Assembly (NCBI RefSeq): GCF_902148855.1
Contig: NC_043974.1
Location: 25,165,192 to 25,229,191 of the forward strand
DNA from: Sphaeramia orbicularis
Lineage: Eukaryota; Chordata; Actinopteri; Kurtiformes; Apogonidae
Length of the DNA stretch: 64,000 nt
Reading direction: 5' to 3'
The notes beneath the pieces are model-generated. The model had not been told where the DNA came from. It was given only the letters and a program-made list of their open reading frames with translations, and made no database searches. The position numbers were made by a program, and so were the translations under genes. Numbering within the stretch: position 1 is the first letter of the stretch; every line of letters begins with the position of its first letter. This document shows positions 37,636 through 47,973 of this stretch, piece after piece.

Positions 37636-37995
37636 TTACATTTTTCAGTGTGACCGGCAGAGGGTGCTGTCGCTTCACCAGCCAACACTTGAGTAACTAC
37701 AGAAAATACCAATGAAGTCATAGCTGAAAAAACAAAAACTATGATGGAGACCGACGCCAAAACCTCGCATTCTTTATGAAGAAAGCGTAGTGGAAAAGTA
37801 TAAAGCTTTGTTCATCTTTCTTGACGTTTGTAAAGAAAACTTTTTCATGGGAACATTTTTTAGTTCACACTTTCTAAGCCTCTCCTTTCTTTTGATTCAT
37901 TCAGTGTGGAAAAAGGAAATGGAATAAATGTATCATTTTCTCCCGTCGATGGGTGAGGCAGCAGCACCCTATGCTGGTCACACAGAAAAATGTAA

Positions 37996-38115
37996 AAGCT
38001 TACAGCACCTGGTATTCCCAGGCAGTCTCCCATCCAAGTACTGACCAGGCCCGACGCTGTTTTCCTTCCGAGATCAGACGAGATCGGGCGCTTCCAGGGT
38101 TGTATGGCCGTAAGC
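37996..38115 (-). rRNA. 5S rRNA, minus-type copy m27 (edge copy, more diverged)
   Basis: 120 nt with several private changes (gttttccttcc, cttccagggttgtatgg on the plus strand). Its neighbourhood also diverges (ctctctttttcacc for ctctcatattcacc), as expected for an array end that escapes homogenisation. Confidence 0.78.
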
Positions 38116-38290
38116 GACTGCCCCTCTCTTTTTCACCCTATTTATAGATTCCACAACACCGTTGCGCAGGCTTTCCACCACGTTTTTGAATATATGACAT
38201 CTAAATCACTCAGTATTAGAGTGGCAAAGGACGCACAAAGTGATGGAAATAATCTTTAAAATGCTCAAGATGAACACATCAGCCTGGAGT

Positions 38291-38815
38291 TAACAGGCAG
38301 TGAATATGGCAGTTTGTGGTTTACGGCCACGGTGAAAGCAAATCTTCACCAGATAACCCTCAGATGTGTTGGAAAACCATTATTTTGTTTTCCTCATATC
38401 ATGACTTCTATCTGTGTACATTTGAAAATCTTTGCGTTTGATGCAGTCAGTGCATTGGGTGTCAGAGCTGAAAGTCTTTGAGATTCTTTGTAACCTCTTT
38501 CCCTCACATGCAGCGTTACGGAATCTATAAAGAGGTTGAAATTTACACCAACATTTGCTTTGGAATACCAGGTGTACCAGGTGCTGTCAGCTTTTACACT
38601 TTTCAGTGTGACCAGCAGAGGGTGCTGCTGCTCCACCAACCCACAGTTCATGAATTAACAACAGAAAATACAAAAAAATATTCATTACTAAAAAACAAAA
38701 TCTGTGATGGAGACAGATGCCAAAACCTTAGACTCCTTATGAAGAAAGAGTAGAAAATATAACATTTGGTTCAGCTTCATTGATGTTTGTAAAGAAAAAT
38801 ATGGGAAAGAAAAAA
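38291..38815. repeat. decayed terminal array unit with a 5S remnant
   Basis: Spacer landmarks of the unit are all present in order but diverged: tgaatatggcag, ttcaccagataaccctcaga, gatgcagtcagtgcat, ggaatctataaagagg and gaagaaagagtag. About 80 bp of spacer near 38290 are missing. The plus-type 5S is reduced to its 3' end at about 38562-38594 (ggaataccagg ... tgctgtcagctttt) with a small local duplication. This is the oldest-looking part of the array. Confidence 0.8.
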
Positions 38816-38959
38816 ATGTTTCCTCAGACACTGTATCTGTAATATTAATACCAACATTAGTGTCTTCACATTCACTGTCGCATTTAATGTGAAATATGTG
38901 TTGTGAAATAACATGTATTCAACTGTAATTGAAAGGGTAAGACACGTTTTTGAAACAAG

Positions 38960-39095
38960 TCCATCCTATTGGTTATTTCTGACGACATACTGCTCTGTGA
39001 TTGGTCAATCATACCTGCCTGGTCATTTGTAACTGGATCTTCTACATCGATTTCATTGGTTACTGGTTCAGCAGAGCTCGGTTGTAATTGGCTGA
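38960..39095 (+). promoter_or_regulatory. brms1: four inverted CCAAT boxes, probable brms1 promoter
   Basis: ATTGG occurs at 38968-38972, 39000-39004, 39055-39059 and 39087-39091, all in the same orientation, with spacings of 32, 55 and 32 bp. Arrays of CCAAT boxes about 32 bp apart are a known NF-Y promoter arrangement. They lie just downstream of the 5S array and upstream of the proposed first exon. A role in brms1 transcription is inferred from position. Confidence 0.5.
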
Positions 39096-39119
39096 ATTTG
39101 TCCATCTTAGAGTCCGGCA

Positions 39120-39217
39120 AAGTGTCGAACTGAAGACTGAAGTGAAGAGGAAGTACTTTTGAAGATGGAAATATAGTGGATTTTATTCAAAGTAACACAG
39201 CGAAACAGAGGGATAAG
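39120..39217 (+). other. brms1: possible non-coding first exon of brms1
   Basis: The stretch after the CCAAT cluster ends in a good donor (ggataag|gtgagc at 39218). The first brms1 coding exon has an acceptor 6 bp before its ATG, so an upstream non-coding exon must exist. The transcript start is not determined. A tiny ATG-GAA-ATA-TAG frame occurs within it. The ETS-type cluster at 39886 is an alternative origin. Confidence 0.35.
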
Positions 39218-39885
39218 GTGAGCGAGCTGTGGACGGTATGTCGGCGGCGGGTGGAGGGTTTTATCTGTTTTTGCATGGACGATATTTCTTAATCCGTGAG
39301 CAGTGGGTAGATGAGTTCAGCATGAAGGCTGCTGTGTGGCTCAGTGAACGTGTTTGGCATCTAAACATCTATATTATAAACAATTTAGCACTGAATTCCG
39401 TCATAAAACATTCGTCCCGGTGCTCTAAGTTGAACCGAGGGCAGTGCAGTGCCTCTGTGTGTGTGCCGTTTCATTTGTTAGCTAGTGTTGCACTTGACTT
39501 CACATGGTTTTATTTGCTAATAAATAAGCCCCGGATTGGGACATCGACTCACACTGACTTTCTTAACGACTGTGATTAAAATAAAGAGCAGAATGACTAG
39601 TTGTGGACTCAATTCGTGGCATATTTTACTATGAATTTCGCTGTGTTTAACGTTTTCGTGTGACATCACGGAAGTGGTCAAGTTGAGTACATGGAACCGG
39701 GACATCCGGTTCTTTAGCAAATAAAAGCTTAAGTAATATTTGTATCTCGGTTATTGATATAAATAAACAGATTTTAACAGCGTTTAATCCTAATATATAT
39801 TTTTATTTCCTTATAGTTTTACTCCATACAAATCAAACACAACTATATAAATATATTTATTTCGTTTATGTTAATTTAATATATG

Positions 39886-39904
39886 ACTTCCGGTGAACTT
39901 CCGG
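39886..39904 (+). promoter_or_regulatory. paired ETS-type sites, alternative promoter candidate
   Basis: ACTTCCGG occurs at 39886-39893 and again at 39897-39904, 11 bp apart, that is, on the same helix face. It is followed by GCCATATGGTGG, which resembles YY1-type initiator sequence. ETS pairs of this kind mark many TATA-less vertebrate promoters. A role here is inferred. Confidence 0.35.
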
Positions 39905-40428
39905 TTGACTTGACAGATTTACAGTAGCCATATGGTGGCTCGGTGTCCCGCGGTCTATGCAGCGCCCAAAGGCTGGTATTCAGCATCTGCATTTAGCTAC
40001 AAAAATGACCCTAAAATTGCCGATCTGCCTCCGTTTCCTCGACATACCAATGTGATTTATTGTTCTGTTTTCTTAGGAGTCAGAGCAGAGACTGTAGTTC
40101 CAGCAGTATTGCCACTGATGGGGATCACTCATGGCGATAGTGAGCAGAGTCAGCATGATTAAATCATCAGATTAACGCCACACAGTCATCAGTGTTTCCT
40201 TCAAATCTGCTCTCTGTGCATTTTTGGAGGCTGAAATAGTGGATATCTATAATTAAAATGACAGATGCAAGATATAGTTTTGGAAATGCATCATGATTTT
40301 GTGCACCAATTGTTTGGGGATATTTTTTCAATATCAGATGTTGTTAATTTGAATGATGCAGGGTTTTATCCCAGAGCCTTAAGAGTTGTGACTGCCTTGA
40401 AGGGTCATGTCACATAGTTGTCAAATAT

Positions 40429-40826
40429 ACTAGTCAACATTTGCTAGGGATCAGTTTTATATTTGCACAATAATTGATGGTGTATAATATTTTGGGTGAC
40501 TTCATATATTATGTGTGTACTTTGGGTAGTCATGTAAAGAAAAATGGACCAAAAGGTAAAAAAACATACATTTTTATTGCACTTTCAGGCAAAAGGGTGA
40601 TACAACCCTAGAAATTAGAGTTCACAACAATTACTCTTCCAATTTTTTTTTCACTGAAACCACTCAATGTTCTGAAACACATACGGTGTGATGTCAATAA
40701 TGTGTATGGCCACCATCTGCATCCGCAGGCTGTACTCCACTGGGAAAATAAACTGTCAAGTTTCCAGAATTACACCCCCGAATATAGCAAAGTTATAGTC
40801 CTGATCCCTAGCAAATGTTGACTAGT
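40429..40826. mobile_element. 398-bp MITE with perfect 26-bp terminal inverted repeats
   Basis: 40429-40454 (actagtcaacatttgctagg...) is the exact reverse complement of 40801-40826. The interior is AT-rich with no transposase. It lies in the upstream intron of brms1. Perfect TIRs imply a fairly young insertion. Its end (ACTAGTCAACA) resembles that of the element at 59322 (CACTGGTCAACA). The target duplication is not clear, so I leave the superfamily open. Confidence 0.8.
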
Positions 40827-41545
40827 GTACTATACTTAATTAAGAAACGCACGTCATAGATTTTCACATTACCTTCAGGTATTACAAAGTATAAAGTGAA
40901 ATACATTTGTTTGTGAATGAACCATGTATAATATCTTGAAGTAAATCCTCACATTTTTGGTTGCTATTAAAAAAAAATCATAGTGGTTAAATTGTAATGA
41001 AAGTATTTGCAGTTAATATGAAGGGGCTGAACTGATGCACATGATTGTACAACACAATACGGAACTCTGCATTTTTCTTGCTTTTGCATTTGGTAGAAAT
41101 GCTGTGGGAGAAAAAACACATTAGAACCAAAAACCCTGTTGTCGATGTAACAACATTTAATTTGTCTTTTTCCATATTTTTGCTGGACATTTAAGTAAAC
41201 ATCAAAAGGTTTACGTCACATGTATCACAAATGCTCAAGGCTTTGTTGTAGTGGTCAATACATTATTTCCAAAGTCATAAATGTGTAGGCTAAGTAAATA
41301 GTTTTTTGAGTGAGTAGTGGTGCAAATTAAGAAACTGGGTGGTAAATCCTAGGTTCATTAAATCAGCTACAATTTGCCATATCCAGGAACGCAATGAAGG
41401 CAGATGAAATATTTGTGCTGTGGTATTCATGTAAATTAACAGTGTCCAGGTTACAACAGTGAATGCTAATGTCTGGCATGTTCTAACATTAAACTCAGTG
41501 TCTTGAATGCATGTTAACAAACTGTGCTTACTTTTGCAGCCAGCT

Positions 41546-44500
41546 ATGCCTGCTCAGCCCCCTGTGAGGGAGCCTGAGGAGGAGATGGAGGCAGAAGGAG
41601 AATCACAACTCCCTGAAGCCAATGGAGAAGTTGAAGAACCAAGAGAAAATGAAGGAGGCGGAGGAGATGAGACCATAGAGGAGAGCATGGAGGAAAGAGA
41701 GAGTGACCTAGAGGAGAGTGAAGAGGAAGAAGAGGAGGAGGAAGAGGAGAGTTCAGGTAAAATCCACATATTCTTGAATTACTGGCGGGGGTACAAGGGG
41801 AGCTGTGTGTCACGGTTCTTTACTGTTCTTGTCTGAACTATGAAGAAATGGACGACGAGGACTGTGAGCGGAGGAGAGGAGAATGTCTAGATGAGATGTT
41901 GGATCTGGAGAAACAATTTCAAGAGCTGAAGGAGAAGTAAGTTGAACCGAGCAGGATAAAAAGGTCTCACTCACATTAAGGCCGAGATGATGGAATAGTG
42001 ATTCTTATCATGTGGCTGCAGGTTGTTTCGGGAGCGACAGAACCAGGTGAAAGTGAAGCTGGACGAGGTGTTGACAGGGAAGGCAGGAGAATACAGAGAA
42101 CCACTGGCTGCACTACAAAACAGTATGCAGATACGAACACAAGTGGCTGGTGAGTAAATGTGTTGGACCATGGCATTTTGAGTGTAGCCCCAAATAAGAA
42201 TTCAGATGGTACACATATACAGGGTTCCCACGGGGTCTTTAAAAGTCTTGAATTTACAAATCTGCATTTAATACCTTTAAAAAAAGTCTTAAAAGGTATT
42301 ACATTTGATATGGTAGGTCTTAATTTACATTGCCATAAATTTGTTGGCTGTATTGTGTGTGTCTGGGAACGCTGCAAAGAAAGTAACGTTGGTCTACTCA
42401 GTTCCATCTGTCCCATCCCGACAATTCATATTGAAATTAGGAACCAGTTATAGCTAACTTAGCAGCCCCTGGTGAGAAATGACTCACAGTGTTGGAGTAA
42501 ATAAATATATTTTCCTAAATTCTATGAGTCACAAATTTTTGCCAGTATGGCTGTGAAATGGGCATTAAATTCTGTTCTAAGTAGTCTTAAAAAGGTCCTA
42601 AGTCTTATATGTAACTTGTAGAAACCTGGAGGAACCTGCATATAGAAATAGTCTCCTCTTACAAATATTTAGGCATTTGGGTTGAGGAACTGGTCTTTAT
42701 TGCATACATTGACAATCTGCTGAAAAAAAATTCACTAAAAACATTTTTACTATGTATTTCTTAAATCTGTTGAAATTATCTACAATATAAAAGCAGAGTC
42801 AGAATTTCATGTCTTGAAATCATAAAACTTTATCAGTAATGCTGTATTGGACAAAATCCTGTCCTACATTGGGGAAATAATTGGGAAAAGAACAGATGAA
42901 TCAGAATAAATCATCAACTGTGGATTCAGTGAAACTGCACTCCGCTGTACAAGCCTCTGTGTCTGTTTGTGCTGCTGCTTTAGTAATTCGGGACAGAAAT
43001 GTAAAAACCCACACCTTTTCACCTCTCTGTCTGCAGGAGTGTATAGAGAACTTTGTCTACAGGTCATCAAACACAAACATGAGTGTGAACTGCAAGGAGC
43101 AAGGCAGCACCTAGAGGTAACAGAAATACAATCCCACAGTATACTAAACAGGAAAACTCATTCATTCAGTGAGTAGGTATAACACAACTACAACTGTGTT
43201 TGTATGCAAACAGAGTGAGCGACTGTTACTGTTTGATGCCATGAAGACGGAGCTGTTGGAAAAGATAAGACGCCTGGAGGAGGACAGACAGAATATAGAC
43301 CTGACCTCAGGTAAGGTGTTTCTGCACAGTATCACCATGGACATTAGACTAGAATAGATAGAGCTTTACTGATCTGTTACTGATCTGAAATTGAGGTTCC
43401 AATAGCAGTAGAACACCGGATGTACACTACAAGAAATATTAAAGAAAATATAACTATTAAAAAAAAAAAAAAAAACAGTAGTGACAAACAGACAATTGCA
43501 ATATGAAAGTACTAGTAAAAACAACAAATAACAGGGTTTTAGTAATAGTAGCAGGCCTAATAATAATAATATTAAGTTTTTGTGCTGACAAGAGGTGGTT
43601 TTTCAGGCGTAGCGCAATTGGTGTATCACGCAAAACTACAATGGAAAGACCTTTTTCCGCAACCAGAGTTACGTGAATTAAAAAAATAAAAAATGACGGA
43701 TGTTACAACAAGCAAAGAAGAAGAGTTTTAAAAGAAACATGGCGTGGTATGTGTGGACACACCAGGACACTGAATAATTTTTAATTTAGTACAGGGTAGA
43801 GGGGAAATATATAATAACAAGAAAAGCACTCGGAGAGCCAGACCTCCGCCAAGGGACACCCCCCCACCCCGATCACCACCAAAATGTAATCATTTCTTCC
43901 TTGTGCCAGTATCAACATTTCCTGAAAATTTCATGAAAAGCCGTCCATAACTTGAGTTATCTTGCTAACAAACAAACAAACACGCACGCACACAAAGCAA
44001 AGTGATCACAATACCCCCTGGCGGAGGTAATAATAATGAATTTGAGAATCAACACGATATTTACGTTCGTCGTCATGTTTATGGAATGACTTCTTGTGTC
44101 ATCTCGCAATAATAAATAAACAAATCATCGCATTTGTGATTTAATGGAAAAACCGACATTACACACTTCTGTTTTTTCAGCATTTAGTAAATATCAGTAA
44201 AGTTTTGCTCATATGTCCAATGGAAAAGCGACTAATGACAACAAACAAAAACATTGCACACAGTGGATGTTATTAAAATGAAAGTATTGTTCTCTTTCTA
44301 CCAGAATGGAGTGATGAGATGAGGAGTAAGAAGTGTAAAAGAAAGAACGTGCTGGGTCGGGAGAGGAAAAAGAAAGTAGCTCTGGTTTCAGGTGAAGAAT
44401 CTCTCCTGCGGTCACTCAAACATCCCACAGTCTTTTCAACTCTCCTCACATTTACAGTCTATTCAACTCCCACATTTTTCTCACGTGGTTGTAACTGTAA

Positions 44501-44945
44501 GCCGCTCTTTGATGTTAAAACACCAACCTGGTTTTTCTCACAGGGCCTTTTATCGTCTACATGTTGAGCGACATTGACATCCTTGAAGACTGGACTGCCA
44601 TCAAGAAGGTAACATCACATTTCTAATCTTGTCAGAAACTAATATACTCCCGCTATTGTTTTTTTTTTTTTTTTTTTTTAATCAACTCAATAAGTGTTTT
44701 GACTCACTGTTTAAGTTCTGGAGCAGCTAGTTCTGGTCAATAATATTCCAATTTTCGACACACTTCCTGTTTCCCTATAAAGATGAACATAAATTACAGT
44801 TAACTTCTTTCTCTCCAGGCAAAAGCAGCTCTGTCACCAATAAAGAAGAAAGCTGAAAGTAAGTCCATCATGTATTGACAATTGGACACATCACATTATA
44901 GAAGCATGTACACTAACCTATTATTTTTTACTTTCAGAGCGGTGA
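41546..44945 (+). CDS. brms1: BRMS1 transcriptional repressor (breast cancer metastasis suppressor 1)
   Basis: Nine coding exons with GT-AG introns and consistent phases: 41546-41756, 41846-41936, 42022-42149, 43037-43116, 43214-43310, 44305-44391, 44544-44608, 44819-44858 and 44938-44945. Together they encode 268 aa (human about 246). BRMS1 is an Sds3-like nuclear subunit of the mSin3-HDAC corepressor complex. Visible parts: start [20 protein letters not shown]; an acidic low-complexity stretch (residues about 30-70); [11 protein letters not shown] opening the Sds3-like coiled-coil region; [40 protein letters not shown]; basic segment KKCKRKN...RERKKK as likely nuclear signal; the conserved block [20 protein letters not shown]; basic end KKKAEKR. 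The short C-terminus and the N-terminus fit BRMS1, not the longer paralogue BRMS1L. The ATG lies 6 bp after the acceptor. Confidence 0.95.
42220..42638. mobile_element. 419-bp hAT-like MITE in brms1 intron 3
   Basis: It starts cagggttcccacggggtc and ends aaacctggaggaacctg, imperfect inverted ends. The body has the GTCTTAAAAAGTCTT-type repeats on both sides that are typical of an abundant fish family with CAGGGTTCCC ends. The flanks cacatata / catataga suggest a degraded 8-bp duplication. No coding capacity. Confidence 0.6.
43572..44238. mobile_element. second copy of the 1833-2391 MITE, 5' truncated, with a LINE-tail insertion
   Basis: It shares aagaggtggtttttcagg, gcgcaattggtgtatcac, gaagaagaagagttttaaaa and the right end caatggaaaagcgact with the intron copy near the window start. 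The left inverted repeat is missing. The body is split at 43819-44028 by an RTE-like fragment. It lies in brms1 intron 5. Confidence 0.7.
43819..44028 (+). mobile_element. RTE-type LINE 3'-end fragment
   Basis: Contains gagccagacctccgccaagg, atttcatgaaaagccgtcca, ttgagttatcttgctaac with a CAAA run, and ends cccctggcggaggtaa. That layout is the well-known 3' tail of fish RTE-like LINEs and of SINEs that borrow it. There is no reverse transcriptase sequence. AATAA-like bases on both sides may be the target duplication. Confidence 0.6.
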
Positions 44946-45158
44946 TAATAAGAGGACTTGACTGAAGACTGTAAACAAACAAACCAAATATAACACACAC
45001 ATTCCCAGCTCCTTCCACTAACGGTTTAGGACCTGAAACCCAGCTACCGACCCCCCCCATTCCCCCACCCCCCATTGCTTGTTTGTTACCTGTTGCTATT
45101 TAAACTAAGATGTTAATGATATGATGACCATGTATTTATAGAATGATTTATAATGATG

Positions 45159-45164
45159 ATTAAA
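45159..45164 (+). promoter_or_regulatory. brms1: polyadenylation signal of brms1 (ATTAAA)
   Basis: ATTAAA in gatgattaaacttgaatc, about 215 bp after the stop codon. It is the commonest variant of AATAAA. Confidence 0.5.
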
Positions 45165-45478
45165 CTTGAATCTTTTATGACACAATAAGTAAGGTTTCTG
45201 CCTGTTTCTCTGCTTGTTTCATTTTACACTACCTTTCCCATTTGTACTTTCTATAAATAACAAACTTAAAGAGGGTTATTTAGCAGTGCTTAAATATTAT
45301 GGCTGCAAGTGAGAGGGTAGAATGTCAGATTATAAATATTTTGGTGAAAAAGCCTAAAAGAGTATCACAAATGCATAGTTTGACTGGTTAGATGTTTTGT
45401 ATCTCTGATGGTAGTATTACAGTTCATCTACAAGGTGTTGCCTCACTGGTGGATTTTGCACCAATGCTGCCTTCACAT

Positions 45479-45972
45479 CAAGGTTGTTATTGTTAACGAA
45501 ATCACGAAAACTAGAATTGAAAAAACATTTTCATTAACTGAAATATAAACTATGATTAAAAGAAAAAATGATAACTAACTGAAACTGTATTGCGTGCTTA
45601 CAAAACCAACCAAAATGTATAAAAATTATGGATAAAATTCCCTTTGTTTTTGTCTTTGTCAATGTCAGATTGATATGAAATCAATTTATTTTGCCTGAGC
45701 AATTTTAGCTGACGGCACTTCACAGTTCGTCACTTGTTTAGAGTCGGCTTCTCGTCCCCACTCTACCTGGCAACATGGAGACTAAAGTTGGGAGAACGCA
45801 GCAGAGACCTGTATGGGATTTATCAGAATACAACGGCAAGCATTTAGAAAAAAACAAAAACTAGTAGACCTGCTCTAAAACCTAATTAAAACTAACTAAA
45901 TTAGAGGGGAAAAAAAGCCAAAACTAAATACAACTTAACTATAATGACAAATCCAAAACTATTATAACCTTG
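45479..45972. mobile_element. 494-bp hAT-type MITE with exact 8-bp target duplication
   Basis: The ends caaggttgttattgttaacg and aactattataaccttg are inverted. The flanks are exactly duplicated: cttcacat at 45471-45478 and 45973-45980. The inside is rich in AAAACTAA-like repeats. A relative lies at 52966-53539. Confidence 0.85.
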
Positions 45973-46654
45973 CTTCACATGCTAAGGGAATTATAGTAAA
46001 TACTACTTCCTAACTTGAAAATTGCACATGAACTCCCCTTCATGTTGTATTTTCCACTGTGGAACTGGGAGAAAATTTAGATACACAAGTTGCCGAGATG
46101 AAAATAACTGCTTTTGTTGAACATTCTCCTACTGTTAGCTGATGATTTTGGATATTTATAATATACATAATTTGACAAAAAAGAAAGTGGAGTAAGTGGA
46201 TTAATAGGTTCATTGGTTAAGCTAAACTGCCCACAGGTGTGAGTGATTGGGTGTTCGTCTCTATAGTGTCCCTGCAACCCTCTCAAGGCTAAAGCTCAGA
46301 ACATTAATGAATGAAAAAATAGAATACCTTAGCAGATGAAATAACGCATCCAAAACCATTTTACCCAAATAGCAGGTCACGATAAATTGTGTGTCAGGCA
46401 CTTTTCATGTCGCTATGACAACAAAAGCACTTGAACACAATGCGCTGGTAGTTTCGAATTTACTAACTTGTGGAAAGGATCGTCTTCCCGATAGCATGTG
46501 AAGGCAGCATAACACCAAACAAACCCACATCTGGTGATTCACAGAGCTTTTTAAAGGATTTCAGGAGTTTTTATTAACCAGTTGTCCATTAGGCTGGTCA
46601 TGTCATGCGAGAATTTGAACGTTTTAATTCTAGTCTGCAAATTTCATCAAATGT

Positions 46655-47150
46655 TTTCTATCTACAGATGACTGTTTGGTCCACCACTTGGAGCAAAAGA
46701 CCAAAAAAAGCAGTTCATGCTGGAAAAAACCCTCACCTTAACGTCTCCAAAGAAGGTCAAGGTCATTTTCTTATCAGTGATTTCGCATACAAAGGGTGTT
46801 ACTGTGTTCACAGACTACCTTTCAAGGGGTACTAGTGTACTTACTGAGATGACTGCTAAACACTATCAAGACCAAACACTGAGGAAAACTAACAAAGGAC
46901 AATACCTCAGTGCGCAAGTCTATGCTAACAACATTGTGGCTTAGAACTAGTTGACCCCCCTCCATATTCTCCAAAGTTAGCACCATCTGACTATCATCTG
47001 TTTTTCACTATAAAAAATATGGCTGATTTTTAGCTCATATCTACCACCGGTTCCTTTTTTTTTTACCATCAGGATGAAAGCTTCTACACCATGAAGATTT
47101 GCGCACTGCAACCCTGAGGACAACAAGGTAGACTATGTTGGAAAATAAAT
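46655..47150 (+). pseudogene. mariner-type transposase relic
   Basis: Across shifting frames, conserved mariner transposase stretches appear in order: TDDCLVHHLEQKTKKS (family TGDETWVHHYEPETK), SPKKVKVIFLSVISHTKGVT then FTDYLSRGT (family KVMATVFWD...LIDYLPKGT), PPPYSPKLAPSDYHLFF (family HPPYSPDLAPSDYFLF) and a C-terminal VDYVGK-stop like GDYVEK. The frame changes several times and stops interrupt it, so it is dead. I did not find its terminal inverted repeats. This is a cut-and-paste Tc1/mariner element, plain DNA transposon. Confidence 0.8.
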
Positions 47151-47960
47151 CACAACTTAACCTTGTAGGTGTATTTTTTTCACTTTATCGTGACTATATT
47201 TTTGTTGTTTTGTACTGCATCTCTACTATTTACAGCTGGATTTTTGTTGTCTTTCTCATAAGACAGTCTGTGGAGGTTTTTCCCATATTGCTGCACTGAA
47301 TGTGTTTGCTGGTGTTGCAACAAGTTCATATCACCTGAAGCAGTTGCCAACTCGCACTAGTATGATTTCTCCTGTAGTCTGTATGGTTGAAGCTTCTCTT
47401 TCCTCTTTGTGGAGGCACTTCAAGTACAGTTTGTAGTAAAGCCTTCGAGACATACTTTGCAGGAAACAGGCCCGTTGATGCACTCTTACAGAAAGTTATT
47501 GATCCACTGGTCTGTTTAAAAGTAAAACCCAGTGGAAATATGGACAATTTTCTACAATTTTCTTAAGAATAACAATGTATCTGTTGATAGTTGGATGGAT
47601 GACACAAATTTATTTATTTTCTTATTTAGGCTATCTGGGCGTGTTGTTTTTTATGTGTGTATTTTGTTCTTTCATATACATGTATATTCTCTATGTGCCT
47701 CTTGTGTTCTCTTGGTTAGAAGAAAATGTCAATAATGTCATGTTTAAAAAAAAAAAAAAAAATCTAATGTTGAAGCCTTAATGGTTTCAGTGTAAGTGTT
47801 TCTCTCCTGTGTGCACATCCTGTGCTTGACTATTAATGCTGAGGTGGGTATGGCTTTGCTGTCTTAATGTTAATTAATGTGTTAATGTGGCAGCTGGAAT
47901 AGACAGGTAAGTGGTGCAAAAAATAAGCAGGGTATCTGGGCCTTCAGTGGGGACTTAATC
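47151..47960. other. intergenic DNA without a recognisable gene
   Basis: A 73-codon minus-strand frame at 47326-47547 has no recognisable domain. An A-run lies at 47746-47761. No transposon ends are seen. Confidence 0.4.
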
Positions 47961-47973
47961 GACTAAACCCATA

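Larger units (their letters stand above)
8515..38815. repeat. tandem array of about 27 units of 1,118 bp, each with two inverted 5S rRNA genes
   Basis: Units recur every 1,116-1,121 bp, for example equivalent points at 8522, 9641, 10759, 11877, 14111, 15229 and so on to 36469. Each unit holds one minus-strand 5S copy (120 bp) and one plus-strand copy (121 bp). The 5' ends face each other across about 515 bp, and the 3' ends face across about 362 bp. Both copies have TATAAA from -31 to -26 and CAGTG at -5 to -1. Downstream both have CTTTTACATTTTTC and a shared tail containing gtgtgacc and agggtgctgc. Units look nearly identical except at informative sites shared by subsets. The left edge starts within a plus-strand 5S copy; the right edge (38291-38815) is a diverged unit with deletions. 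The array could be a 5S rDNA locus or a satellite derived from 5S rDNA. Confidence 0.93.

Noticed and set aside
8522-37790. Open frames of 87 codons (minus) and 64 codons (plus) recurring in almost every array unit
   Set aside because: They overlap the 5S genes and spacers, change with array variants (several units lose start or frame) and recur only because the units are near-identical. No protein-like composition or domain.
8515-38815. CRISPR-like or phage-like repeat array
   Set aside because: Unit length, 5S content and eukaryotic surroundings exclude it.
8515-38815. Array as a cluster of SINE3 insertions
   Set aside because: Copies are strictly periodic with full spacer identity and no target duplications, so it is a tandem array; a SINE origin of one 5S copy remains only as a hypothesis.
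39932-40162. 76-codon frame read as a THAP-type protein start
   Set aside because: The Cys/His spacing of a THAP domain is not present; kept only as an unexplained frame.
41544-41813. Antisense Ser/Leu-rich frames across brms1 exon 1
   Set aside because: Shadow of the acidic GAG/GAA-rich coding sequence on the other strand.
42160-42453. 97-codon frame in brms1 intron 3
   Set aside because: Lies mostly in the hAT-like MITE.
47326-47547. 73-codon minus-strand frame as a gene
   Set aside because: No domain, splice context or composition support.
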